A DNA stretch of 64,000 nucleotides from Nemertoderma westbladi (taxonomy: Eukaryota > Xenacoelomorpha > Nemertodermatida > Nemertodermatidae). Shown piece by piece: positions 21,783-34,228 of this stretch. The notes under the pieces are model-generated. The model did not search any database. It had not been told where the DNA came from and was given only the letters and a program-made list of their open reading frames with translations. Location of the stretch: contig JAUCBJ010005712.1 in NCBI GenBank assembly GCA_032718475.1, positions 1-64,000 of the forward strand. The letters run 5' to 3'. The translations under genes were made by a program, and so were the position numbers. Each line of letters begins with the position of its first letter. Positions within the stretch are counted from its first letter, which is position 1.

Positions 21783-22357
21783 TTTCGAGATTTTCGGGCG
21801 AAATTTATCGAATTATTTCGGTTCTTCTATCGGTAATTAATTATTTAGAGGGGAAAAATTTATCCCATCAGGTATAAAATTAACATGGGTAGATTCGCCG
21901 TGTCCCATTCTCACAAAGTTTTTATTTTATTCGAGTGTGTTTAATATAAATATGTATAATTATTTATTGATTAAAAATCAAATAGTGTATAAATATGTCA
22001 TATTCGCCAAGCACGATCGAATTCGCCTATAATATTGAATGGGGAAGGATTTTTATCTGTATCATAGCAACGTTAGGTAATTATCAGTACCAGTCAGCCA
22101 GTACCAGTATCTCCTGATATCACCTACCAGCAGATCACTAACACTGAACAGCAGACAGAACAGCTGAACACCTAGGCCTAGATCTGTAGGTCAGTAAGTA
22201 GGTCCATCTGTCTGTCTGTCTGTACCCTATACCAGTAGTCTACCGGCAGATTGGTAGGCCTACTGCGGAACTGCGGTATCTAGATTACCAGTCTACCAGG
22301 AACCAGTCTGCCAGTGCAACAGTGCGGTGCGGTAGCGGTACTGAGGTACGGTACCTT
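21783..22357. other. Spacer before the Helitron relic
   Basis: AT-rich to 22070, then short words such as ctgtctgtctgt and accagtaccag. I see no gene. Confidence 0.5.
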
Positions 22358-22984
22358 ATGCCACCTAAAAAGCGATACCGCTTGACTCAAAGAAAGGGAC
22401 AACACTACACTGCGGAACGTCAAGCATAAATTCGGGCCACCCAAGTAGCTTTTCGTAGGAGGGAAACCATAGAACAAAGGAAGTCTAGGATTGTCTCCGA
22501 CCGTGTTGCCACAGCACAAACTCGGTCGATCGAAACACCCGCCGCGCGAGATACTCGAAGAGCTGTAGACCGTGCGAGAAGGGCCATAGTTCGACAATGG
22601 CGTATTCCTCCGAGCAAATTTGTAGGCCGGAATGCGGAAAATATTATGAGTGGCGAGTTGTTTGTCCCTTATAAGAGTGAAGGTACCCTTCTTACTGCTG
22701 TACTGGTGGTGTGAGACCTGGAGGCCAACAAATACGCATTCGATTTGTTCCCACTGCCATGCTGTTCGGTGGCCACAAGAGGTATCTCGAAAAGCGATGT
22801 GCTGTCATGGTGGCAAAGTGCAAAGTCACCCTACCAGATATATTTTTAAATACTCCCGAGGTATTTAAAAATCTATGGAAAGGTCAAGATGGTAGATCAG
22901 ATGTGTTTAAGAAGACGATCCAACCACTTAATAATGCGCTTTCTCTGGCATCGCTGAAGGTTCAAGCTCGTAAACAACCTGTGG
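22358..22984 (+). pseudogene. Helitron transposase N-terminus, exon 1 relic
   Basis: The ATG at 22358 opens MPPKKRYRLTQRKGQ, and an Arg/Ala-rich region follows. TAA at 22427 and TGA at 22712 break the frame. In the next frame lies CAVMVAKCKVTLPDIF...VFKKTIQPLNNALSLAS, which matches the Helitron pattern CC..GKV.LP followed by F..nIR.YNnalafAS upstream of the Helitron_like_N domain. A donor-like gtg|gttagt lies at 22984, but its phase does not fit exon 2 exactly, a further sign of decay. Confidence 0.6.
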
Positions 22985-24244
22985 TTAGTTTCGTATAATT
23001 TTATTTATAATTACTGCTACCGTTACTACAGTCTGACAGTACCGGTACCTGGTATCAATTAAATAACTAACTAAGTAACTAACTAAGTACCGCTAATCAC
23101 AATCATTGCAATCAAATAAAATCTTAGAATGAATGGCCTTTTCCCATTTCAGCATAGCGTACTGGTACCGCAGTTGAGAACCGTTGTAACATAAAATTTT
23201 CACTCCCTATGCAAAATCATCTCCTGGTTAAAATTCCCTAGTGTATTCTCACTCCCGGGGTGTATTTTCCCTAGTGGATTTTAACCCCTTCCAGTGAAAA
23301 CTGTCTGTGCAAATCCAATCCCGGTTAAATTCCCCTCTCACTCCTGGTGTATTTTTTTGTATCTTCTCTTCTCTGCTTCTACATATATACAAATCTCTTT
23401 CGTGTGTTTGTGTGCTAGAGGTATCTGTGGTCGTCTGTCAGTCTGTTCGCTTAACTGTCAGACTGTAGGCTTAGAGTTAGAAATTTATAATATCGTGGGG
23501 GTAAGAATATATTGAGGGGGGTTAAATTTCACTAAAAAACACCCAGTATAGTTTAACCCACGGTTAAAATACCCCAGTGAATTCTAACCGGGGGGTGATA
23601 ATACACTAGTGAATTTTAACCGGGGGTGGAAATTCTCTGCTACACCTCTACCGTTAACATACCAGTACCATGGCTATCGTCGCTGTAGGGCCCGAGTAGG
23701 TATACACCCAGTACCTTACAAGGGTACCAACTACCAACCATTACAGCAATAACTGAATGAAATATGTTATCTAGCTGTCATGTAGTACACTATAAAGAGT
23801 ATCGAGACAGCCACACTCCCTATAGACACCAAACTGTGGTGTCTGCATGTTTTATAGCTTGGTTTTAGTTAGGTTAGTTTATCAGCCTTTGAACTCAATT
23901 AAAAGTTGTATTTCCTTTAAACCAATGTTACCGGTACGTAATTTACCAGATTATTTGTTCTCGTTAGAGTTACACATGCCACTTAATTATAATTTAGGCC
24001 GCCACTATAATCACCCAGCAAACTTGGCAGCCCGGCCGCCTGCATTATAATTACTAAAGTTGAAGCTGGTATCACCATTTAAATGCTAGCGGCAGACCGC
24101 GACATATATATATATTATATACCGGTAATATAGCCATTAGCCTACCGCACCATAAAGTGAAAGAGCTTGTTACCAGTTACTGAAGTAAATAGTGATTGAT
24201 GAATTTCATTTTTTCATACAACAATCAATTTAATTTAATTACAG
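22985..24244 (+). other. Intron-like stretch in the Helitron relic
   Basis: Non-coding, ending in the acceptor taattacag at 24236-24244. It holds the inverted-repeat element listed separately and short ctaac/gtac repeats. Small ORFs here look like chance. Confidence 0.5.
23215..23640. repeat. Inverted-repeat (MITE-like) element
   Basis: The left part ctggttaaaattccctagtg... and the right part, read on the opposite strand, ccggttaaaattcactagtg... match imperfectly over about 100 bp, with repeated aaccccggttaaa-like words. The centre carries no coding capacity. No clear target duplication was found. Confidence 0.5.
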
Positions 24245-24631
24245 GTTTTAATCCAGCGTTGGTCATCCAAGGAAGGGTAGCCATTTTAATGGGACCAGTC
24301 CAGCCAGCAGGTGACACTCCGCCTGTCTTCTGTCAGCTGTACTTGTTAGACGCTGACTTAGCCGACAGGGAGACTGAATTGCGATATAAGAACATGGTGC
24401 TTCCTGCGGGTGTATCGCAAACTGATAAGAACACCATCCGCACTCTCCTAACTGAGCTTCAGTCTGAGCTTGTGAAGTGTAATCCTTACGTTAAAGATTT
24501 CAAGTTTGCATCGGAGATAGTGGAAGAGCTGGCCCCACAGTCTCTGCGACTAATGATCGACGGCAGCAAGCGTCCTGAAGAAGAACATGAGAGGCGCTTT
24601 AACGTACCTGGTGGACTCAAGGAAATCGCAG
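24245..24631 (+). pseudogene. Helitron transposase, Helitron_like_N exon
   Basis: The exon is bounded by tttaattacag and GCAG|gttgg. The translation reads IQGRVAILMGPVQPAGDTPP, then FCQLYLLD, then LVKCNPYVKDFKFASE. This is the Helitron_like_N arrangement (FRIHGQ.YH..G.L.P..G..P.FAQLYIYD, then NPYV..FR.A). It is fully open over 129 codons. The donor phase joins exactly with the next exon. Confidence 0.75.
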
Positions 24632-25011
24632 GTTGGTATCACTTGCCTTGACTTTTATATTAGGTTTATTAAGTTCCAAATTGATTATATACTTCCAGTC
24701 TTCCACAATTTAATTGTATTGTTATAGATTTTTGTTTTTGGGTTAGAGTCAGTTGGTGAAGACTTTCAGGCCATACAATTTATTCAATATTGATCATACG
24801 GCATTATGGGACGCGGTTTCATGACAGCTTTAATTTATTTTGAGATGGGGTTGAGATAGAGCTCTGCATTTAGTTTGTTAAATCTATATTAATTTGGGAA
24901 CTCACTACCATTTGGCCTATGAATTATGATCTACTTTTTAATAGAAATTTGTGATAATCCGAAATGTGTTAACTTAATTAATTGATCGCCTTACAATCGC
25001 TTTTATTACAG

Positions 25012-25255
25012 TTGTATCAGAAGACACTGTGTTTCGAAAACGCGATTTCGTTCTAACACTCAGAGGTCCAGGTAATCAAGTCCGCAAGATTTCTGACACA
25101 AACCGGGCCGCGGATGCACTGCATTTCATTATGTTCTTTCCTACTGGGACAGATAGTTGGCACTCTGGGCTGGATGTAACCTGCAGGCGGTTCTATCAGT
25201 TTCACATGCATATTCGGTACAAGGCCGACGCCATGCTATTTAATTCTTTGCACTG
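25012..25255 (+). pseudogene. Helitron transposase, next exon
   Basis: The acceptor is ttttattacag. Joined to the previous exon it reads EIAVVSEDTVFRKRDFVLTL, then VRKISDTNRAADALHFIMFF and TGTDSWHSGL. This corresponds to the Helitron motif RDIVL...LQRI.E.HR.YDPL.Y.LLFP.GEDGWH. It ends at ctg|gtgagt. The only following acceptor (25601) leads to a stop after eight codons, so the Rep nuclease and helicase are missing and the copy is dead. Confidence 0.75.
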
Positions 25256-27166
25256 GTGAGTATTATTTAAAATAATAATCTTCGTTTTGGGGTTATTGTA
25301 TGTAAGATGGGCCGTTATAAATTAATATATCTTTATAAAGTAAAAACATTTTTGTGTTTATAACTACACTGAAACCCCGGCGTTAAAGAATTTAGTAATT
25401 TTTTGTTGTACCAAAAGTCACAGTTCTTAATTTTATTCAACTCATTCATTGGAAAAAAAATTTAACTAAATTAAAATTATTTTTTTTTATATTATTTTTA
25501 TTAAATGTTATGCTAATTATTTTAAATTATTAATCACTATAATTTCCCCTATAATAAATCATTAAATCAAGATAAAAACTAAGGAGCTAACCTTATTACA
25601 GGTACACATTGAATTGCGCTTTGCCGTAACTCAAGGTTGAGTTGAGTGAGCCGCAATTCCGGTTCACGATGTCCGGTTGTGGTATGTTGATTTTAAACTG
25701 GCCTTATATAGTATGTTTTAAATAGGGCTCAAATGTATGAATTATTAAAGAGGTGTGTCTTCATTAACCCGCCGAAGACCGTTTGATTCAGGTTGCACCA
25801 AGGACCGTTTTCGGTCAAATTGACCCACAGTACAGTATATTATTGATAAATATATCATTCAAAATGACCAAAAGTGAGGCTTTATCAGTGTGGAACCTGA
25901 TATATGATCGGAAACTCATTTGCGACTTATATATGATTGATTTCAATAACGAGCGTAGCGAGTGACACAACAAAACGTTTCTCAAAAAGTTTCTCATTTT
26001 TTTCAGATATGTAGGTTACTGCATTATGAAAATCGCCCACGCCATGTAAAATTTGAAGGAGTAACGCGCCAATCTGTACTGTTACGATACTGACGGTATC
26101 TGGTACAATCTGTACGCGTTACTGTACAGTACTATTGTACATATAAATGTTGACGACTCCACCTGAACAAGCCTGTGTATAAGATGAGTTTCATAATATC
26201 ATTAACGTAACTACTCAGACTATTTACTTCAAACTGCGATTGATTAATGAGCGAAGCGAGTGACACAAAAGCCGAGGACCTAAAGCTATGGGACCTAAAC
26301 GATACGTGACCTGATGACCTACTGCTACTGACCTAACTCAGTAACTGCCTAAAGTATACAGATGTGTGGACCTAACGCTACCAGACTGCCAGGCTACATT
26401 GTCCACAAAAGAGATTCTCAAAAATGTTTCCATTTAAAGCACACCTTTTATATATTAGCCCAATTTATTAATTTATAGGCCTATAGGCTAATGACAGATA
26501 CATACTGTAATGACTACTGGTTGCCAATCTACCAATAGGTGGTAGGCCTAGATAGCTAGATGATATGTTTATGGCTATTATAGTCAGCCAGTCCCGGTAG
26601 CTTTATGTCCTGGTGGCCTGGTAGCTTTTAGGTCCTGGTAGTACAGTAGCATTAGGTCCTAGGCGTTAGGTCCTGGCATCCTAGCGTTAGTGCCGTGCCA
26701 TTCGGTCAGTAAGTCCAGTCTGCCTACATAACCAGGCAGGTTAGTAAAGGAGCAGGTTACATAGACGAGTTGAAAGGAACCCAAACTTAAACGAGAGTTA
26801 GGAATAATTTAATTGAGAATTAGGACCGATTTGGACCTAACGCTACATTACCACTGACTAGGCCTACACTTTGCAGTTTGTAGGGCCTAATTAAGACGTT
26901 CCATACATGAAATATGGTTCATGGACAATATTTCCATGTGTTTCCATATTACACATACCATCATACGCACCGAAATACAAACAGACATACAAACAGACGA
27001 ATTGACTTTTCAATGTTGATTAAGCATCGCCCTGACTTGGAAAATTGACGTGTTTACATAATTCGACTTTGCACAATTGTTTATTATGAGTAAAACTATA
27101 ATGGGTCATTTTGACCCAAACGGCCCTTGGCGTTGCCTAAATGATAAAAGTCAAATTAAAAAAAAA
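25256..27166. other. Non-coding stretch with possible terminal-inverted-repeat element
   Basis: AT-rich at first. About 25755-25830 (ttaacccgccgaag...ggtcaaattgaccc) resembles the reverse complement of 27095-27140 (gggtcattttgacccaaacg...). This suggests a piggyBac-like non-autonomous element whose right end was later hit by copy B. Between them are two words gagcg.agcgagtgacac (25950, 26250) and repeated ggtcctggtagc-type words at 26590-26700. No gene is seen. Confidence 0.4.
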
Positions 27167-27171
27167 GTGTT
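27167..27171. repeat. Target site duplication of copy B, left
   Basis: gtgtt, repeated directly after the 3' LTR at 42800-42804. Five bases is the expected length for BEL/Pao. Confidence 0.9.
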
Positions 27172-28395
27172 TGTAAAAGCTTTTGTGGGATATAACTGGC
27201 CCTTTTGCTTTGCAATCCAGTTCCCCCCAAGGCGCTGGAATACTCTAAAAAGTAACTCGAATGATGTAAGCGACCGGCTGATTGGCTGATTTGCTGTACG
27301 AGGGGCTCTTTGCTATGTTCTATCGGCCAACCAGAGCTATAGCAGCAGAGTATGCAACCAGGGCAACCGAGCGGAGTGACTCATTTTGTGTGCTGGCCAA
27401 GGGCTGCAAAAATCCTGATAGTTCGGCATTTAGACATTCGTGGAACCTGTGGAATCTGGTGTTCTGCCAATGAGAGCTTGTCCTCTCTGTGTAAAAGATG
27501 CCTGCAACGGTGTTAGTGTCACTCTTACTCTTACAGTGTTACAGTGTTGTGTTGTTCCTCCTAGGCCAAGAACACCGGCTCTGGAATCATTTTGTTTCAG
27601 ACTTTAGAAGAAACATTAGTAGGCTTAGATTATAGAACGTATAACTGTTATCAACTCAATCAACACAACTTAACAACTCATATCACAACTTACATAACAC
27701 CGCATTATTTTACTGCTATTTGCTGTCGGTTATTATATGTATCAGTTGATTGAATATTGTTATTTGGAGAATATCGATAAATAACCCAAAATCCCAATCT
27801 TCTTGATACACTACAGGTTAGAGAGACCGGTTACATATAACAATTGCGACTTATATTATCGTGGTTTGTAGTGAATCTAATGCTATTTGATGGCTCTACA
27901 TGAGTCAATTGCTGTTCTCTTTATGTATGATCAAAATCATTGACGGTCGGCAGATTAGTGTGCAGTATTGTGCGGTACCGGTAGTGTGCATGATTGTGGC
28001 TGATAACTAAGCATTTCCTAAAGAATGCGCCTTATACGTGAATCATAAGCCTTACCGTTGTGTTTAGTATAAGTCATAGCTCTGTTTACATAGATAGAGC
28101 GCCACGTCCTAAAGGAACTGTTAATATTTCCCGAAAGTGAATAATATTCGTCAGAGATTATTTATTAACGATCAATCGAATAATACAGTAGGCTACACTG
28201 CAATAAAATCTAAGCCATCCGAATCCAGTCTCCCGGGTATATCCAGCGGGTGAATGGACGCGCACTAGGCTGGCTTCGGCTAATGTTGTGTTTATTGGTA
28301 TTAAATACTTGTCATATGCTAAAGTCGATTTATAAACCAAAAGACATATAAATTTTGGCAGGTTAAACTGCTAAAGGTCTTCAAAAGCGCGTACA
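27172..28395 (+). repeat. 5' LTR of copy B
   Basis: Starts tgtaaaagctttt and ends gcgcgtaca. It lacks five bases (ctccc) present in the 3' LTR at about 41647. It belongs to the same family as the LTRs of copy A but diverges in the first half, for example in the cacttacagtgtt-type repeats near 27515-27550. Confidence 0.93.
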
Positions 28396-30479
28396 ATAAC
28401 AGTTATCTTCTTTATTGCAGTAAGCAATAAAGTTGAAAGTACCGGTCGACCGGTAAACCTGAACCGGTACTGATGTAGGTCCGTAGGCCCAACTGCCAGA
28501 ACCGGTACTGCTGTAGGTCCGTAGGCCCAACTGTCCTAACCAGTACTTCCAGTGCAAGTACATTAGTATTATTTCGATTGTGATATATTATATATTGTAG
28601 GCTGCCAGGGGATTAGGGATTGATCACCCCTCATTCTTTTGTATAGTTTACTTATTTCTGTCAGTTTTATTTACGTGTAAGTTAATATTGAGCAGAAGAC
28701 GTATAAGTCTGCTCAGATTGTTCAGATAATTGTAGGCTGGACTGTTATCTGACTGTTGTTGGGTCTGGAGAGATTGCGGCGTGTGTAGAGTCTGTCCGAT
28801 AAAGTGCCAGTTAGTAAGTTGGGGCATCTTAAGTTGTAAGGTCAACCCCCTCCTAAAGAATAAGTCGTACTACCGTGTTAGAACGCATGCTAACTAACCA
28901 TTTTGGAATCTGCATATACTGTAGTTTATTTAGGCTTGATAGTAGTCTGCCAGCGTTTTAGCCTGTGTTTGTTTGTGTGGTCTGTTCAGGTACCGTAATA
29001 GTTATTACTCAGATATTTTGTAGGCTGGATTGTTGTCTGGCTGTTGTTGGATCTGGAGAGATTGCGGCGTGTGTAGAGTCTGTCCGATAAAGTGCCAGTT
29101 AGTAAGTTGGGGCATCTTAAGTTGTAAGGTCAACCCCCTCCTAAAGAATAAGTCGTACTACCATGTTAGAACGCATTCTAACTAACCATTTTGGAATCTG
29201 CACATACTGTAGTTTATTTAGGCTTGATAGTAGTCTGCCAGCGTTTGGTTTGTATTTTGTTTGAGTATTCTGTACGGGTAGCGTAATATTTATTATTCAG
29301 AGTTTATGCGATTATTCGCAACATTCATGTCCCCAAGTTTATTCCTACAGTAATTGTGCTTGTTACACATAACGTTATAGTTAAATTAACCCCGGTACTA
29401 CACGGGCTGCTTGGCGTAGGTAAAGACTGGTGACTTTGTGCTCTGGTCACTCCAGCAGATGCCGTGGTTCTTTTAACTGTTCAAGTATATTTAACTGCTA
29501 GTTATCTGTTTTATAAGTACTTGTACCTAATTTAGGGTTTGGTGTACAGTGCTTTCCGAAAGTAATTAGTGTGTAGGCAGTATATTGTGTTGTAAAGTGG
29601 TTAATAGGCACGTTGGATCTGGTAGTCCGCGGTAACACGGACGGTAGGAACACTCCGTGATACATAACGTAGTACCTATAGCGATACGGCTATAGGTCGT
29701 CAGACGGTGGCATTTTTCCTATCTGGACAACGCAGTATATTGACTACTGGTTTATTATTCTCAAATACCGTAGTATCCTGTCTGTTGTAATAACCAGAAG
29801 TTCTAACCCTTTGTTAGACTGGTTTGTAGTTTCCCTGTAAAATTAACCCTAAAATTTCGTACGTAATATTTTTGTTGTGTTTAGTTAGAGATTTAATCTC
29901 ACCCGTATCGTAAGTAATTTGTAGATAAGTAACTTAGGAAGTAGAATTATATATTTGTTTTAGTGTCCAATAAGTAGCACTTCACTGAGAGCAACAGCTT
30001 CTGTGTAGTGATTATTTCCCAGAAATAGTAACATCTATTTCAATATTGTAACAAAACCCCTCATACGGGTATATATATATATATATCTATTATAAATCAA
30101 CTCAAAGGTTTATAAGCGGGTAGGCCTGTCATACAACAATTAGGTCTTAATATCAGTTGGACTTACTGCTTGAATAACGGTAATAGAGTAAACTAAAGTA
30201 ACTAAGTAACCCTATAATTTCAGAAATTCAATTACTCTAAATAATTGATATACCGGTATCTATAATAGGCTTATTATCTATTTGTATATATTTGCACTGA
30301 AATTATATACCGGTATTCTGTGACAAACATAGTCTGCCATACTTATATATACTATAAGTGTATACCGGTATTCTAATATATTGTAATTAATTACCGGTAC
30401 TAGGCCAACAGTCATACTGAATTACTAGGCTTGCTTTAACTGTAACTATAGCGGTAGGCATTCAACTGTATAGCTAAGC
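28396..30479 (+). other. 5' leader of copy B
   Basis: 2.08 kb without a credible gene. It carries the donor-like gca|gtaagc at 28420, shortened gtaggcccaactg repeats at about 28478-28535, and the duplicated 288-bp unit (28732 and 29020). Antisense reading frames differ from those in copy A, which argues against antisense genes. Confidence 0.7.
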
Positions 30480-32558
30480 ATGTCTGACACAAAGCAAAAC
30501 CTGTCGGACAGTCTAATCGATACAACCATCTGTGACACAGATAGGAGTGTGGAACGATTAAGAAAAGGGTTCAGCTCACCTCCTACTGAAAGAAAAGTCA
30601 TCCCTCCAGTAGTAGTATCAGACCCTAGGCTAATCCAACACCGTAGGTCTATCATCGGCACTCGGGCCCAGGTCAAACGGAACCAAGAAACAGCTGTCCT
30701 ACAGCAGCAATATCCTAGTCAAGAACCTAGTTCCCAGCGACCCGATAGCTCCAGTAGTTCAGATACTGTAGAGCTGACCCCCGAATGCGGAGTGAAGATG
30801 GCGGATACAGCTTATTCGGATCCCCTTCTCACTCTTCCTGCCACAGTACTAACTACGATATTGATTGCGGTGGAGGAACACCAAGTCGATTGGTCGAGAA
30901 GTAAGCGAGCGACCCAAGATAGTTATGCGGGATACGCAAGGGAAGAATTGATGTCTATTGTCGAGTCACAATGGAACTTTCCCGGACCCGGACTCCCGTT
31001 AGATTTGTCCGAAGCTACTTGGGAAGACATACACAGGATGGGAGTGACTAAAGATACGATGGATCCAGCTGTTTGGAAGAGGTCGGCAGCAGGATATGTG
31101 CAGGGATTCTTCGGCTCCTTAGAGCGATTAGAAGAACAACTGTTTCGACAACCTCAAGGACCTCAAGAGCAGGAAGAGCTGCTTTATCAAGTACGCGAAA
31201 GAACCCTACGCATTAGACTAATTCTATCAGCCTTTGAGGAAACTTCCAAAAGAAGACAGGACACGTCGCTGCAAGTTGCTGTCAAGACTTGGTTCCAGCG
31301 GGTAGGTCTCAAAGTTCAAGAAACGGCCCAGTGGAAATCCCAGCTGGCTGAGCGACCAACCTATGAAGAATCAACCAATGCCACTTTTTCTCAAGTGGAA
31401 AGCGAAGTGACAGCAGAGAGACCGCGAACGAGAGACGCCATCGACATCTATCTGTCAGACTATCAGCGATTCCTAGGAGACGAAGAGTTGAGGAGACGAC
31501 TGTCTGGACTTTGCCCTAATAGTGAAGGAACCAAGCTTGTGTTGGACGCAATCGATGCGGAAATGTTAGCTGCGAACCAAGCTAAATTTGATGAACAACT
31601 CCGCATCACTAGAGTACAAGGAGAACAAATAAAGAAAAAAAGGATAGAAGACAGAAAGAAAGCGGCAGCAGCAGCAGCAATGGCAGCGGCAGAAGCAGAA
31701 AGAAAGGCGGCAGTGGCAGAGGCAGAAAGAAAGGCTGCAGTGGCAGAGGCAGAAAGAAAAGCGGCGGAGGCATTGGCAGAAGCAGAACGGAGAGCGTCTG
31801 AAGAGACCACCCAACTCGAGTTGGAAAATCTTCAAGAGACGCAGGACTGCATAAATAAACAGTTAACTGCTAGTCAAATGCAGATGATGAGTCGATCTAC
31901 TCCCAAACGCCAAGGATACACATCATCGGAGGAAGGCGAGACCACCGATCCTGAAAGCGGAGGAAATAGATCTCGTCTAAGCAGGCGTAGAAAAACATCT
32001 CACCGTCACAAATTGCCTGATTTGCCCCCAGCTGTTAGAAGACAACTAGCTAGCACAGACTTAGGTAGTACAGAACCCACAGACCAAATTATTAAGGTCA
32101 AAAGACTCCCTACGATAGTCGATGAGCCTGAAATAATTAGGCCTGTCGTTCCCAAAGCCACTCCTGTGCTAGAGACACCTGTACTTCCAGAGCTTAACTC
32201 TAAATTCCCTTTACACAGTACTACACTGCCTGTACCCGGTAGAACAGTCCATGAGAATATCCCTGTCCTGGACGCCGAGAGAGAAATCAAAGATTTGTCT
32301 CCCGTCGTCCCTACAATGTTGGCGACTCCCGATTCGGCGGTCGAGTGGGTAGAGGAGGGACGGCGGGGGATGAATCTCCTGCTCGGACAGATGCAGGAGA
32401 CTGTCCACCAACTCAAGGGAACAGTAAGGGAAAGTAAGTTAGAATTGCAAGAAGTGCAGCAAAGTATCGCGCTAGAACGCGACAAATTAGCCAATATACA
32501 AAAGGGTATACCAATACCCCCTGTAACATTGTGTCAACCTGTTAGGTCTGAAGTATAA
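30480..32558 (+). pseudogene. gag: gag of copy B, stopped early
   Basis: 692 codons from ATG. The N-terminal part is Ser/Gln-rich. The helical part (TVLTTILIAVEEHQVDWSRS) is the stretch lost from the second gag copy of A. The VKTWFQRVGLKVQET region is followed by an Ala/Glu/Lys coiled coil at about residues 385-440 (AVAEAERKAAVAEAERK), a Ser/Arg-rich linker (NRSRLSRRRK), a Pro-rich segment and a short coil. TAA at 32556 replaces the Phe codon of copy A, and the same frame continues afterwards. Gag forms the particle; no protease site is evident by eye. Confidence 0.85.
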
Positions 32559-32570
32559 CATGCGCAAGGT

Positions 32571-34181
32571 GTGGAGCCTACACGCATCTATACTGCTAGT
32601 GAAATAGAAACTCCTATAGCAAACCCTATTAAGGGTGATTATAAACCTGTTGTTAATGATATTCCCTATAGACCTGATAATAATCCGAGAAATTTATATA
32701 CCGATAATTCGATATTAAATAACACGATGGCCCAAGAAAGCTTTACGCGTCAGATGGCTAGAACAGAAGCCCACCAAGCGGTCAAAGTGGGGGAAATCGT
32801 CAAATTCAATGGAGATGAGATGAAATGGTTACCTTTCAATGAATATTACAAAGATAGCATACAGAACTCTGTACTATCTAACGGAGAGAAACTTAGATTC
32901 CTCATCAAGTGCTTGGAAGGACCTCCCAAGTTAATGGCGTTAAAGTTTATTGGACATCCAGATGGATTAAGACAAGTTTGGGATACATTAAACATCAGGT
33001 ATGGTAACCAGGATAACATAGCTAAGTATTTGTATGCAAAATTAGTAGCCCCCCGAAAGTTCCTTGGTAGCGGGATTATAGAGTTTTCCGATGAGATTCA
33101 GGAGATCTGTAGACAATTGGATTGGTTAGGTAAGTCTCATGAATATCAGAGTTCCATGGTTATTGGAGCCATAGTCTCTACTTTACCAAAGGGTGGAGTA
33201 TGTACACGCTGGGACAAGAAAGTGTTGTATATGAATAAGCAACAACGACGGAGCCCTACCATGGCCGATCTCATGTCCTTCTTAGATGGTGAAGTAAAAT
33301 TACAACTCATAAAGCAGTCCAGAGAGAAAACATCGGAAAATCAGGTAAGTGAGAAACCCGTTTCTAGGAGAAGGGTAACACCCGTGTGTTATACTGACGA
33401 CGGCGAAAGCCAAGCTTCTCAAGGAGAGGACAGCGGGAAGGACACTGACCAATCTTACTATGTTAACAAAACCTCAAAGGACGTAAGTAAATATAAGGCT
33501 CGAACCCATGACAGGAGAGAACAGGTTGCTAAGACTCCTCCTCAGTCTCCTAACAGAATGCACGGAAGAAAGCCCGAAGAAAGAACGAGAGTGCATAATG
33601 TTACCCAAGGTAAAGTGAGTAACATCAAACCAAACTGTGCGCTGTGCGACGGGCCCCACCGTTTGAGTGCGTGTGCTGAATTCCTAAAGAAATCCCTGGT
33701 AGACAGACATGAAGTCATGTGGGATAAGCGGTTATGCTATAATTGCCTCAGACAAGGACACCAACGGCGAACCTGTTACTCCGACGTGAGGTGTGCAAAG
33801 TGCGGTGCGAAACATCACATCTTGTTACACAGTGAATTCGAACGAAACAACCCGAGTCAGGTAAGTGAGCCCGAACTACATGTCCAATTCAGTGATGTAA
33901 ATGACACTGATCAAGAATCTGAGATGGAAGGATTCTATACTGACGAATTCTCCGACGCCAACGAATCCTGTTACCTAATAAATACCGCAGTGTATCGAGC
34001 ACTTACTTACGAAAGGGACACCGACAATGAGTTCCCCCCAACTACTTTTGACAGACAACCATCTTGGAAAGCTCCAACTTCCAATGTAGGAATCAGAGAA
34101 TTTCCTGTAGTGCAGGTAAGAGTTCACGGTCCTAATAAATTGACTCCGGCAGCACAGGAACATTCATCGATCAAGAACTAG
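32571..34181 (+). pseudogene. gag: gag C-terminus and zinc knuckles of copy B; protease start deleted
   Basis: In frame with the previous segment, beyond its stop; the first codon is GTG where copy A has ATG, so this is not an independent start. It holds the DUF1759-like capsid region (YYKDSIQNSVLSNGEKLRFL...CLEGPPKLMALKFIG), a basic linker, and zinc fingers including CYNCLRQGHQRRTC and CAKCGAKHH. At 34139 a deletion of about two dozen bases removes the residues around the retropepsin LLDSG motif and shifts the frame, ending the reading at 34181. Confidence 0.85.
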
Positions 34182-34228
34182 CCGAAGACATCTTTGCTGG
34201 ACAACCCAAATTCCAAACTAAGTTAAAT

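Noticed and set aside
22280-22617. Antisense ORFs of 105 and 65 codons opposite the Helitron N-terminus
   Set aside because: The plus strand carries the Helitron motifs; the antisense frames match nothing and have no splice context.
25783-25997. Overlapping 60-codon ORFs on both strands near 25800-25990
   Set aside because: They lie in AT-rich non-coding DNA next to a possible terminal repeat and have no recognisable content.
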